Shown here: positions 7,702 through 16,073 of the stretch, one piece after another
Position numbering within the stretch: position 1 is the first letter of the stretch
How the letters are laid out: each line of letters starts with the position of its first letter
Source of the DNA: CAXXOK01 sp035353615
Lineage (GTDB): Bacteria; Bacillota; Clostridia; Christensenellales; Aristaeellaceae
Direction: 5' to 3'
Assembly (NCBI GenBank): GCA_035353615.1
Contig: DAOPZY010000013.1
Span: forward strand, 8,967-72,966
Length of the DNA stretch: 64,000 bases
Made by a program: the position numbers and the translations under genes
The notes under the pieces: generated by a model
What the model was told of the DNA's origin: nothing
The model's database searches: none
Seen by the model: the letters and a program-made list of their open reading frames with translations, nothing else

Positions 7702-9671
7702 CGCACGGTCGCCCCATCCTCCATGCCCTCGCCGACGGTCACCAGCTTGAGCGCTGAATCCGCCCGGTCGCTGGCGCACAGGATCATTCCTTCGCTGAGC
7801 ACGCCGCGCAGCTTGGCCGGCTTCAGGTTGGCAACCAGCACCACCTGCTTTTGAACCATTTCCTCCGGGGTATAGAACTTGGCAATGCCGCTGACCACCG
7901 TGCGTTCCGGCTCGCTCTCGCCAAGGCTCAGGCGCAGTTTCAGCAGCTTGTCGCTGCCTTCCAGTTTTTCGCAGGCCAGCACGCGCGCCACGCGCAGCTG
8001 AACTTTTGCGAAATCTTCAATCGCAATGCTTCCCGCCGCTTCGGGCGCCTTCGTTTCCGGCTTTGGAGCGGGTTTGGCTTCGGTTTTCGGCTCCGCCTTG
8101 GGGGTGGGCAGGATATCCGCCAATTCCTTCGCCAGGTCGATGCGCGGGAAAATGGCCTCGCCCTTATGCACCGCCGTGCCCGCCGGTAGCAGCCCGAAGC
8201 TGTTCAGCGAGGTAAGGGTCATCAGGGTTTCGTCGGTAAGCCCCAATTGGGCAAAAATCTGCGCGGGCGTGCGCGGCATGGTGGGGGCGACCAGCACGCC
8301 CACGAAGCGGATGCACTCGCACAGCACATACATCACGGTTTTCAGCCGCTGTGCGCCTTCCTCGGTTTTGCACAGCACCCAGGGCGCAGTAACGTCGATA
8401 TAGCGGTTGCATTCGCCCACCAAAGCCCAGATATCGCTCAGGGCGGTGGAATACTGCAACTCCTCCATCTGCCCGCGCACTTTGCCCGGGGTGGCTTCGG
8501 CCAGCGCGATCAGCGCCTTATCCACATCCTCATACGCGCCGGGAACCGGCACGCTGCCGCCAAAGTACTTTTCCACCATCGCCACCGTACGGCTGACCAG
8601 ATTGCCCAAATCGTTGGCCAAATCGGCATTGATGCGCTTCAGCAGCGCCTCGTAGCTGAACTGCCCGTCGCTGCCAAAGGGCATCTCCCGCATCAGGAAA
8701 TAACGGATGGCGTCGCTGCCGTAACGGTTGCACAGCACGACGGGGTCCACCACGTTGCCCAGCGATTTGCTCATTTTCATGCCGTCCAGCACCAGCCAGC
8801 CGTGGCCGAACACCTGCTTGGGCAGCGGCTCGCCCAGCGCGTGCAGTATAATGGGCCAGATGATGGTATGGAAGCGCACGATTTCCTTGCCGACCATATG
8901 GATATCCGCCGGCCAGTATTTTTGATACAGCTCATCATGGCCGGTGCCGTACCCCAGAACGCTGATGTAGTTGGTCAGCGCGTCCAGCCACACATACACG
9001 GTGTGCGCGGGGTCAAAATCCACCGGGATGCCCCATTTGATGGAGGTGCGGCTCACGCACAGGTCGTTGAGGCCGGGCCGCAGAAAGTTATTGAGCATCT
9101 CGTTTTTCCGGCTTGCGGGCTGGATAAATTCCGGATGCGTTTCAATGTAATCAATCAGCCAATCCTGATACTTGCTGAGCTTGAAAAAGTATGCTTCCTC
9201 CCGCGTTTTTTCGACGGGCCGACCACAGTCGGGACATTTGCCGTCCTTGAGCTGCAACTCGGTAAAAAAGCTCTCACAGGGGGTACAGTACCAGCCTTCA
9301 TAATAGCCCTTGTAGATATCCCCCTGCTCGTAAAGCTTTCGAAAAATGCGCTGCACACACTCCACATGACGCGGATCGGTCGTGCGGATAAAATCGTCAT
9401 ACTGCACGTCCATCATCTTCCACAGGCTTTTAATACCCGCGACAATGGTATCCACGTACTGCTGCGGCGTAACCCCGCGATCCTTGGCCTTGCGTTCAAT
9501 TTTCTGGCCGTGCTCGTCGGTGCCGGTTACAAAATACACGTCGTAACCGTCCTGCTTTTTGAAGCGCGCCATGGTATCGGTCGCAACGCTGCAATAGGCG
9601 TGGCCGATGTGCAGGTTATCGCTGGGGTAGTAAATCGGGGTGGTAATATAGAATGTCTTTTGTTCAGTCAT
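7698..9671 (-). CDS. metG: methionyl-tRNA synthetase
   Basis: Class I synthetase charging tRNA-Met, 657 residues. The HIGH motif is at NLHIGHAY (about residue 20) and the KMSKS motif is in GMKMSKSLGNVV (about residue 300). A Cys pair CTPC and another CPDC (residues 127-147) form a zinc knuckle. The last ~110 residues, after an Ala/Pro/Lys-rich linker, are the EMAP-II-like tRNA-binding and dimerisation domain (KVQLRVARVLACEKLEGSDKLL). GGAGG precedes the ATG. Expression is under a T-box leader, and tatD follows with overlapping codons. Confidence 0.98.
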   Translation of the reverse strand: MTEQKTFYITTPIYYPSDNLHIGHAYCSVATDTMARFKKQDGYDVYFVTGTDEHGQKIERKAKDRGVTPQQYVDTIVAGIKSLWKMMDVQYDDFIRTTDPRHVECVQRIFRKLYEQGDIYKGYYEGWYCTPCESFFTELQLKDGKCPDCGRPVEKTREEAYFFKLSKYQDWLIDYIETHPEFIQPASRKNEMLNNFLRPGLNDLCVSRTSIKWGIPVDFDPAHTVYVWLDALTNYISVLGYGTGHDELYQKYWPADIHMVGKEIVRFHTIIWPIILHALGEPLPKQVFGHGWLVLDGMKMSKSLGNVVDPVVLCNRYGSDAIRYFLMREMPFGSDGQFSYEALLKRINADLANDLGNLVSRTVAMVEKYFGGSVPVPGAYEDVDKALIALAEATPGKVRGQMEELQYSTALSDIWALVGECNRYIDVTAPWVLCKTEEGAQRLKTVMYVLCECIRFVGVLVAPTMPRTPAQIFAQLGLTDETLMTLTSLNSFGLLPAGTAVHKGEAIFPRIDLAKELADILPTPKAEPKTEAKPAPKPETKAPEAAGSIAIEDFAKVQLRVARVLACEKLEGSDKLLKLRLSLGESEPERTVVSGIAKFYTPEEMVQKQVVLVANLKPAKLRGVLSEGMILCASDRADSALKLVTVGEGMEDGATVR

Positions 9672-9810
9672 GATGGCATCCTCCTTTGAGTTCGAAACGT
9701 TTGTCCGGTCCTGTTGCCACGGGGTTCCCGCCTCGCGCGGGCGGCGTGGCCGGGCGGCATTCCGCCGACCCCAAATCTCTGTTATACAGCCCGCTCAAGC
9801 CCTGTTTCCC

Positions 9811-10039
9811 TAAAAAAACAAAAACCCGCCGCCCTTCTGTGAAGGGGCGAGTTTTCCCCGCGGTACCACCCTTGATTTATCGCTTGCTGTTGGCCGATAT
9901 CGGTGCCTGCCGTTCCGCCCTACCGTTCATCGGGCAAAAACGCTCCCGGGCCATGTTCCCGTTGGGCTTCGCGCCGCTTTTCAGCTGCCGCGGCTCTCTT
10001 TGGCCAAGCCTTTCCGGTACTCTCCCGTTCCTTGCGTAC
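9811..10039 (-). promoter_or_regulatory. T-box riboswitch leader of metG
   Basis: The antiterminator T-box sequence GGGTGGTACCGCGG is complete on the minus strand (9858-9871). Downstream of it is a GC-rich terminator hairpin (arms around 9830-9850) ending in TTTTTGTTTTTTT. Upstream, GCAA..AACG can pair with CGTT.TTGC to close a Stem I. An ATG at 9952-9954, preceded by GAAC in the strand opposite an AGAGTA element, is the likely specifier codon, which fits a methionine sensor. Uncharged tRNA-Met would stabilise the antiterminator and turn metG on. The T-box itself is certain; the specifier position is inferred by hand folding. Confidence 0.93.
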
Positions 10040-10045
10040 GCGTTC

Positions 10046-10073
10046 ATTATACAGGTTTTCAGACGCTTGTCAA
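10046..10073 (-). promoter_or_regulatory. consensus promoter of metG T-box transcript
   Basis: On the minus strand, TTGACA (10068-10073), a 16-base spacer and TATAAT (10046-10051): both hexamers are perfect. Transcription would begin near 10039. Confidence 0.85.
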
Positions 10074-10919
10074 CGCTTAAAAACATTGCGTTTGTTCTCG
10101 CGGGGCCAGTTGCGTTCCCTTGCCTTTGGGCGGCAGGATCTGGCGGCGCTGCACAGTTTTTACACGAAAACGGCAGGACTGTTATTTTGAGTCTGTTTAT
10201 CTATATTTTATGGCTAATATGTTACACGAGAAACCAATCATATGGAGGGTTTTCATCCACTTTCTGTATTTTTGAACACGTGTTTATTTGTTCAGTTACA
10301 TCGTTGCTACATATTGTAGCAACTGCTACAATCTTCTGTTCGTAAGGTATCTTAAAAGCCGCAAACCCTTTTGGTTCCATAGGTTTCCGATTACTCGCCT
10401 GTTTGATGCCCGCAGGCCGCAAATCTAGCCTTTTCATGTTTCTGTTGGGGCCATCCGCTTCCTGACGGCGGTACCGGCATACCTCCCATGGCGCAAACCC
10501 CTGTCTGCAAGCCATAAGCTGCCCGCCAACAACCGATTCCCCGCACAGTCGGTTTGCATGGCGGTCTGCTGTTTTTCGGCCGCCCTTCGCGGCTCAACGC
10601 CATGTAACCTCTCGCGGCAAAGGGGTTTACCGCTTTCGAGGCTTACATCTATGGGTTAGTGCGGGTATGCGACCGCATTATGGAGATTTTTTTCTTACCA
10701 TAGGGGGAATTTTTTCTTAAAAATGCTGGTTCTTCCAGAATTGTTACATGCTTTCAGGATGAAATCGTAACTTTTCAACGAGTTTTTTACGAAATATTTT
10801 TCGAAAATTAACCAAATCCGTCCATGATTATAACCATCAAGCACCATTCATTCATCAAACCCATATAACACAACAAAATTTAACGTGCCTTCCCGTGAAT
10901 GATTCGCCCACATGTGACA
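10074..10919. other. gene-free segment between metG leader and abrB
   Basis: No coding frame here has a convincing start, ribosome binding site or family match. The left part (to about 10340) is AT-richer and holds the paired palindromes listed separately. The middle (10340-10650) is GC-rich with several short inverted repeats, and could specify an RNA, but it matches no riboswitch or small RNA I know. From about 10680 to the abrB promoter it is strongly AT-rich with runs of T. Confidence 0.5.
10303..10332. promoter_or_regulatory. two overlapping palindromes, possible repressor operator
   Basis: GTTGCTACA-TAT-TGTAGCAAC (10303-10323) is a perfect 9-bp dyad, and ATTGTAGC-AACT-GCTACAAT (10313-10332) is a perfect 8-bp dyad sharing its right arm. 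The core CTACA-N3-TGTAG resembles the TACA...TGTA operators of BlaI/MecI/CopY-type repressors. No such repressor gene is in this window. Confidence 0.45.
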
Positions 10920-10948
10920 TTGACATAATATTGGGGATTCAGTAAAAT
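10920..10948 (+). promoter_or_regulatory. promoter of abrB-like gene
   Basis: TTGACA (10920-10925), 17-base spacer, TAAAAT (10943-10948), 42 bases before the start codon, within an AT-rich upstream segment. Confidence 0.75.
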
Positions 10949-10990
10949 TATACCGTTCCAAAAGCATCAATCCATAGGAGGCAAGCCAAG

Positions 10991-11233
10991 ATGAAATCAA
11001 CCGGAGTCGTCAGGAAGCTGGACAATCTGGGGCGCATCGTGATCCCGATCGAGCTGCGCAAAACGATGGACATCGCCATCAAAGACACGCTCGAAATCTT
11101 CACGGAGGGCGATCAGATTATCCTGAAGAAATATCATCCCGCGTGCATTTTTTGCAACGACGCTCGTGATGTGAACCTCTTCAAGGGCAAACTGATTTGC
11201 GACAAATGCCTGAAGGAGCTTAAGCTCCGCTGA
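10991..11233 (+). CDS. AbrB-family transition-state regulator
   Basis: Small DNA-binding protein of the AbrB/SpoVT family, 80 residues. Residues 1-47 form the swapped-hairpin domain with the family signature STGVVRKLDNLGRIVIPIEL. The tail holds two Cys pairs, CIFC (about residue 52) and CDKC (about residue 73), the probable zinc knuckle typical of Clostridia AbrB. Such proteins repress stationary-phase and sporulation genes during growth. AGGAGGC is 8 bases before the ATG. It is monocistronic, with its own promoter and a strong terminator after it. Confidence 0.92.
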   Translation: MKSTGVVRKLDNLGRIVIPIELRKTMDIAIKDTLEIFTEGDQIILKKYHPACIFCNDARDVNLFKGKLICDKCLKELKLR

Positions 11234-11279
11234 GGGTTGCCGTCCCCCACGGACGGGTCGCCAAGCACAGTCCAGCAGG

Positions 11280-11331
11280 AACAGCCGTAGTCTCCTCGCA
11301 GGGTTACTTGCGGAGGCTACGGCTGTTTTCA
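11280..11331 (+). terminator. rho-independent terminator of abrB-like gene
   Basis: Perfect 11-bp arms AACAGCCGTAG (11280-11290) and CTACGGCTGTT (11317-11327), with a further inner CTCC..CGCA/GCGGAGG pairing, followed by TTTTC. Confidence 0.85.
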
Positions 11332-11841
11332 CCATTGCGCGAACGTTTGCGTTTTCTTCCACGCCACAGGGCCTCCCACGCCGTACGCGGGGCAATCCGC
11401 TCATACCCTCCGCTTGGCTCCGTTGCGCCGCGCGGTGCGGGCTGCGCCTTTGTCCAGTGTATCCCGCGCTCCCTGCAACCGTGCGGTTATCCAATGGCAG
11501 GCGCATTCTCTGCCGGTTGAGGCCAAGGCATGCCCGTATTTTCCAGAATCAACCGTTACCCCCGCATGCGGTTCCGATTCCCCTATGCCTCCTAAATGGT
11601 TGCAAAAGGCCCCCGGTAGCGGAAAGCTGCGCTTTTCACTGCCGGGGGCCTTTCTATATGCCTTGCTGGGGCCGGCTCACGCCGCGCAGGGGTTGCGGCT
11701 ACATCGGCCCATCTGTTGGAAGGCCCGCTTCCGGCGAGCGTGCGCCCTACAGGGCGCGGCTCATTCCCCGAACTGCGTTTCTCAACGAATCGCGTTTTCT
11801 CTAAACGATGTAAACCAACGTTGTTGCGCACCGGCAGCGCG
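11332..11841. other. gene-free segment before the efflux operon 3' end
   Basis: About 510 bases with no credible gene. Apart from the hairpin at 11605-11653 nothing recognisable was seen. Confidence 0.5.
11605..11653 (-). terminator. hairpin terminator, probable end of the efflux operon
   Basis: A 15-bp stem AAAGGCCCCCGGTAG / CTGCCGGGGGCCTTT (one G-T pair) around a 19-base loop. The minus-strand exit is GGCCTTTTGC and the plus-strand exit GGCCTTTCT, so it could work both ways. It lies about 190 bases after the last gene of the leftward efflux operon. Confidence 0.6.
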
Positions 11842-13068
11842 CTATTCGGCGGTGGCTTCCTGCACGTCCTCGGCGGGGCTGGCGGCGCTTTCCGTCGGCT
11901 GCGCGCTGGCGTCGCTCTCCGCGTTGTCCTCCACGGTGGCCACAACCGTCATCCCCAGGCGCACCTTATCGTTGGCGATAAAATCCACATAAGCCTTATA
12001 GGTAACGTCCGAAGTGTCCGTGGATGCGCTGACGTTGGAGATCATCGACACGGTGCCTTCGGCGTCGTCCGTGCTGGCGTCGCTGTAATTGAATTGCAGC
12101 GACATCAGATCGCCTTCCTGAATATCCACCAGATCATATTCGTCAATTTCAATTTCGACCTGCATTTTATCGCGCGGGTATACGGTAATCAGCGTATTCC
12201 CCTTGCTGATGCTGCTGCCGGACGAAGCGCCTACCGACGCGACAATGCCGCTCACGTCGCTGACAATCTCATTGCTGGTGGCATACAGGCCGTCCAGCGA
12301 GCCGGTCACGGTTTCATACAGCAACTGCCCGCGTTCCACGGTGTCGCCGTCCTTCACGTGCAGGGTCAGGATGCTGTTTACGGTGCCTGAGCTACTGCTG
12401 GCGGCGCTGGAACTGCTACCGCTGCCGGAATTGCTGCTGGAGCTGCTGCTGGAATCCGCGCCCACCGCCACCTCGGCCGTGCGCGAAACCGTGCCGCGGC
12501 CAATGCGGCTGGAGGCTGTGTAATCCTCATCCCGGTAGATATTGACGGTTTCCTCCATCAACAGCTCGCCCTCGGTGGTTTCCACTGTGTAGGTGGTGCC
12601 GCTCACCGCGGTGATGGTGCCCACGGCCGTGTGATCGTAGCTGGACGAATAGCTGTGGATGTAGACCGTTTCCCCGATGTTGACATATTTGTTGTCACTG
12701 TCGTTGTACGCGTTTTGGATATCCGCCGTAATGCTGTATTTGCTGGTCGGCTCAATGTACAGTACCGCGCCCACACGGCTGACCACATCGCTGACCGAAT
12801 CGCCGGCTTGCCCAAATACGCCGGTCACCACGCCGTCTGTGGATGCGTATACCTTGGTGGTTTCCACCTGGGCAATCACATCGCCCACGTTAATCTGATC
12901 GCCCTCCCGCAGTTTAAACGAGCTGACGGTGCCGCCAAACGGCGCCGTAACGCTGACCGCCTCGCCGGATACCACTGTGCCGTCAAACGTGGTTTCCGCC
13001 AGCGCGGGGCCGGTGAGCACGCCGGACAGCAGCGCCAGTGTAAAAAGCACACTCAGGATCTTTTTCAT
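11842..13068 (-). CDS. membrane-fusion (HlyD-like) protein, type B, second copy
   Basis: Exported adaptor protein of the HlyD/MacA class, 408 residues. A signal peptide (KKILSVLFTLALLSGVLTG, cleavage after ALA) is followed by two half lipoyl/biotinyl domains: VSAPFGG-type around residues 40-70 (VTAPFGGTVSSFKLREGD) and a second around 235-300 (HVKDGDTVERGQLLYETV, then SDVSGIVASVG). A Ser-rich stretch near residues 205-225 links them. The C-terminal beta-barrel part ends in an Ala/Glu/Thr tail. It is a clear paralogue of the 365-residue protein earlier in the operon; the block HVKDGDTVERGQLL is identical. It is the last of seven genes, 18 bases after the permease. It probably bridges the transporter to an extracellular partner or the wall. 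Confidence 0.85.
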   Translation of the reverse strand: MKKILSVLFTLALLSGVLTGPALAETTFDGTVVSGEAVSVTAPFGGTVSSFKLREGDQINVGDVIAQVETTKVYASTDGVVTGVFGQAGDSVSDVVSRVGAVLYIEPTSKYSITADIQNAYNDSDNKYVNIGETVYIHSYSSSYDHTAVGTITAVSGTTYTVETTEGELLMEETVNIYRDEDYTASSRIGRGTVSRTAEVAVGADSSSSSSSNSGSGSSSSAASSSSGTVNSILTLHVKDGDTVERGQLLYETVTGSLDGLYATSNEIVSDVSGIVASVGASSGSSISKGNTLITVYPRDKMQVEIEIDEYDLVDIQEGDLMSLQFNYSDASTDDAEGTVSMISNVSASTDTSDVTYKAYVDFIANDKVRLGMTVVATVEDNAESDASAQPTESAASPAEDVQEATAE

Positions 13069-13086
13069 AGTACAAACCTCCTACGC

Positions 13087-14307
13087 TTACATCCGGCGCA
13101 GCGCGTCGATGGGGCTCAGGTTGCTGGCTTTGCGCGCCGGGGACCACCCGAACAGGATGCCGACCGCCGCAGAAAAGCCTACGCCAAGCGAGATGGCGCT
13201 ATACGATACGGTAAAAGTGGTGCCCATCACGTGGCACAGGATGGCCGAAAGCGCAATCCCCAATACCACGCCCATGATGCCGCCGATCATCGACAGCAGG
13301 AAAGCTTCGATCAAAAACTGCACCTGAATTTGCACCGGTTCTGCGCCGATAGCTTTTTTGAGGCCAATTTCAACGGTGCGCTCGGTAACGCTGGTCAGCA
13401 TCATGTTCATGATGCCGATGCCGCCCACGATCAGGGAAATGGATGCGATGCCGCCCAGCAGCGCGCTCATCATGGAAAGCATGCTGTCCATCGTTTCCTG
13501 AATGCTGTCCATGGTGGTGATCTCGTACGTATCGTCCTCATAGCTGAACAGCGTGTCCAGATAGTTGCCCAAGTCGGTCTGCACCGAGCTGGAAGCGTTC
13601 GCGTCGTCAATGTAAACGGTGATGCTGGTCACCAGCGTTTCGTTGTTCATTTTCAGCACCGTCGTATAGGGCGCGTAGATGTCGCTGGTGCCGGATACGA
13701 TTTCCGAAATGGATTCCTCCCCCGTATCCGCCAGCACCCCAACCACGGTAAAGCTCAGGTTGTTGAGGTAGATATTTTGGCCAATCGGGTCCACGCCGTA
13801 AAAAAACTCGTCCACAATGTCGGAATCTATCAGGCACACGCGCGCCATGGTGTTCATATCAATGGGCGTCAGAGTGCGGCCGCGCTCCACCACATCCGGC
13901 TCCGTTTCAAAATAGTAGTCGTTTTTGCCGGCGATGGTGATGTCGCTTTCGTACTCCTTGCCGCGCGCCACGCTGATGGTCGCGGATACGCCCGGCGTAA
14001 CGCCGGTGATGTGATCCAGCGCGGTAATCTCATCCATGTTGGCGGAGGTAAGGCCCGCCTGCATATCATTGCCCGTGACGGAAACCGTCATGGTGCCCGC
14101 GCCCATGGAGGTGAAGGAGTCCGAAATGGAGGTGGAGACGCCGGAAACCGTGGTAATGAGCGCGATTACCGCCGTAACGCCGATCATGATGCCCAAAATG
14201 GTCAGAAAGGAGCGCAGTCGGTTTTGCGTAATGTTGGCGATGGACATTGAAACGCTTTCCGTAAACATGTAGAACCCGCCAAATACCCTGTGCAGAAAGC
14301 TTTTCAC
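13087..14307 (-). CDS. MacB/FtsX-like ABC transporter permease
   Basis: Permease of the MacB type, 406 residues. One membrane helix near residues 35-55 (LTILGIMIGVTAVIALITTV) is followed by a large extracellular domain (about 60-270), and then three helices typical of FtsX domains (GGIASISLIVGGIGIMNMML; AFLLSMIGGIMGVVLGI; AISLGVGFSAAVGILFGWSPA). The cytosolic motif TERTVEIGLKKAIGA is the usual FtsX contact with the ATPase. MacB-like systems do not move substrate across the membrane through the helices but transmit ATP-driven motion to proteins outside. It overlaps the ATPase stop codon as ATGA. Confidence 0.93.
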   Translation of the reverse strand: MKSFLHRVFGGFYMFTESVSMSIANITQNRLRSFLTILGIMIGVTAVIALITTVSGVSTSISDSFTSMGAGTMTVSVTGNDMQAGLTSANMDEITALDHITGVTPGVSATISVARGKEYESDITIAGKNDYYFETEPDVVERGRTLTPIDMNTMARVCLIDSDIVDEFFYGVDPIGQNIYLNNLSFTVVGVLADTGEESISEIVSGTSDIYAPYTTVLKMNNETLVTSITVYIDDANASSSVQTDLGNYLDTLFSYEDDTYEITTMDSIQETMDSMLSMMSALLGGIASISLIVGGIGIMNMMLTSVTERTVEIGLKKAIGAEPVQIQVQFLIEAFLLSMIGGIMGVVLGIALSAILCHVMGTTFTVSYSAISLGVGFSAAVGILFGWSPARKASNLSPIDALRRM

Positions 14308-15017
14308 GCGAACACCGCCTCTTCTACCTCGGTCAGTTCCCCGTCGATGATGTTGACCACGCGCCGCGCATGCCGCGCAACCTTCAGGTCATGGGTAATC
14401 ATCACGATGGTATGGCCGTCGTTGTTCAATTCCTGAAACAAATCCATAATCTGCTGGCCGGTCTGCTGGTCCAGTGCGCCGGTCGGCTCATCCGCCAGCA
14501 GCAGGGTGGGCCGGGTCACCAGCGCGCGCGCGATGGCAACGCGCTGCTGCTGCCCGCCGGAGAGCATGTTGGGCCGGTGATGGACGCGGTCCTTCAGGCC
14601 TACCTTCACCAGCATCTCCTCCGCGCGGCGGGCGCGCTCCCGAGGGCGCACACCCGCGTAGATCAACGGCAGTTCCACATTTTTAAGCGCGTCCAGCTTG
14701 GGCAGCATCTGAGAGTTTTGGAAAATGAACCCTACCTCGCGGCTGCGGATGCGCGCCAGTTCCTTTTCATCCAGATCGTCAATCAGGCTCCCGTTGAGGA
14801 TGTACTCCCCGGAGGTGGGCTTGTCCAGACAGCCGATGATGTTCATCAGCGTGGATTTGCCGCTGCCCGAGGGGCCGAGCACCGACAGGTACTCGCCCCG
14901 CTGGATGTCCAGGCTGATGCCTTTGAGGATGGTCGCTTCTTCTTCCCCAAGCTGGTATTTTTTCACAATATTGCGCATGCGGAAGAACACTTCTGCGTTT
15001 TCACTCATGTCCGTCAT
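14304..15017 (-). CDS. MacB-like ABC transporter ATPase
   Basis: ATP-binding subunit of a MacB/LolD-type transporter, 237 residues. Walker A is GPSGSGKST, the Q-loop is FIFQNSQML, the signature is LSGGQQQRVAIARAL and Walker B is LLLADEPTGALD, followed by the H-loop in MITHDLKVARHA. A ribosome binding site AAGGAG lies 3 bases from the first ATG and 12 from a second in-frame ATG (9 bases on), so either may start translation. It lies 7 bases after the upstream adaptor gene and overlaps the permease gene. The two form the only ABC engine in the operon. Confidence 0.95.
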   Translation of the reverse strand: MTDMSENAEVFFRMRNIVKKYQLGEEEATILKGISLDIQRGEYLSVLGPSGSGKSTLMNIIGCLDKPTSGEYILNGSLIDDLDEKELARIRSREVGFIFQNSQMLPKLDALKNVELPLIYAGVRPRERARRAEEMLVKVGLKDRVHHRPNMLSGGQQQRVAIARALVTRPTLLLADEPTGALDQQTGQQIMDLFQELNNDGHTIVMITHDLKVARHARRVVNIIDGELTEVEEAVFA

Positions 15018-15024
15018 CCTCTCC

Positions 15025-16062
15025 TTACGGTGTTCCGCCGCCGAAGCCGCCACCGCCGCCGAAACCGCCGCCGCTGCCCATGTTGGGCATATTGCCGCCG
15101 CCCGGCATGTTGTTGGTAGTGGTTGTGGTTTGCTGCGTGGAACCGCCGCTAAGGCTGGAGAACAGGCTGGCCAGCCCGCTGGATGTGGCCGCCGCGTTTT
15201 CAACCTGCACGTAGACAACGTCGCCTTCGTTCAGGCCGCTCTTGATTTCCGTATAGCTGTCGTTATCCACGCCCAGCTCCACGGATACCTGCTCCATTTC
15301 GCCCGCGTCGTTCTTCATCAGCACATACGCGCTGTTGCCCGCGCCAAAGCTCAGGGCGTCGCGGTTCAGGATCACCACGTTGTCGGCTTCTTCCTCCGGG
15401 ATGGTCACCGTAACCTGCATGCCCGGCAAAACGTTTTCCGTACCGGAAAATTCCGCCGTAACGGTGTAATACGCGGTGGAGTTGCCGCCCGAGGCAATTT
15501 TGTTGATATGGGTAATGGTGCTGTCAAACGATTGGTCCAGCGCCGTCACCTTCACTTCGCAAGCCTGCCCCACGCTCACCTTGGATACGCTGTATTCATC
15601 CACGCGCATGGACACCTTCAGGTTGCTGAAATCCACAATCTGGATCAGGGTGGCGTTGGCTGCCACATCCTCATCCTCGGAAACAGAAATCTCATTCACC
15701 TGCCCGGCAAAATCCGCCTTGAACACCTCGCCGTCGGACAGGCGCATCAGCCTTTGCCCGGAAACAACCGTGTCGCCTTCCGCAACATAAATCTTGCGGA
15801 CCGTCGCCGCGGCTTCGGAGGTCATGGTTTCGCTGTTGACCACGCTGATGGAACCGCTGAAACTCATGTTGTTGCTGATGGTGCCGCGCGTGGCGGTATA
15901 GCTGTCATAGGTGATCGTTGCGCTGGCGCTTAACCCCGGGAGCACAAACAGGTAGAACGCGCCCGCCAGCAGCGCCAGAAAGATCAACCAACCTATCAGC
16001 TTTTTAACCCGCTTGCTCCGCTTTTTCCGGGTACCCTTTGTAGCCTTTTCCACATCACTCAT
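15025..16062 (-). CDS. membrane-fusion (HlyD-like) protein, type A, second copy
   Basis: Membrane-anchored adaptor, 345 residues. A very basic start (KGTRKKRSKRVKK) is followed by one membrane helix (LIGWLIFLALLAGAFYLFVLPG, residues 22-43). The outer part has a split lipoyl domain (IYVAEGDTVVSGQRL and FAGQVNEISVSEDEDV), a beta-barrel region with the hallmark ENVLPGMQVTVTIP near residue 210, and a membrane-proximal ending (SGLNEGDVVYV). The tail is Ser/Thr then Gly-rich. It aligns along its length with the 466-residue type A protein at the head of the operon. YknX, which serves the MacB-like YknYZ in Bacillus, is the nearest functional model. Confidence 0.9.
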   Translation of the reverse strand: MSDVEKATKGTRKKRSKRVKKLIGWLIFLALLAGAFYLFVLPGLSASATITYDSYTATRGTISNNMSFSGSISVVNSETMTSEAAATVRKIYVAEGDTVVSGQRLMRLSDGEVFKADFAGQVNEISVSEDEDVAANATLIQIVDFSNLKVSMRVDEYSVSKVSVGQACEVKVTALDQSFDSTITHINKIASGGNSTAYYTVTAEFSGTENVLPGMQVTVTIPEEEADNVVILNRDALSFGAGNSAYVLMKNDAGEMEQVSVELGVDNDSYTEIKSGLNEGDVVYVQVENAAATSSGLASLFSSLSGGSTQQTTTTTNNMPGGGNMPNMGSGGGFGGGGGFGGGTP

Positions 16063-16073
16063 TCAGGTTCACC

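Noticed and set aside
8247..9689. 480-codon plus-strand frame opposite metG
   Set aside because: Antisense shadow of metG, rich in His and Gln, without a ribosome binding site.
9686..10345. 219-codon frame across the metG leader
   Set aside because: Covers the T-box and promoter of metG in antisense; composition is not protein-like.
10222..10515. 97-codon minus-strand frame in the gene-free segment
   Set aside because: No ribosome binding site, no family match, and it includes the palindromes; kept only as a possible RNA region.
10340..10700. Possible c-di-GMP or c-di-AMP riboswitch
   Set aside because: Some GCAAACC and AACC-type pieces occur, but their order and pairing do not fit either consensus on either strand.
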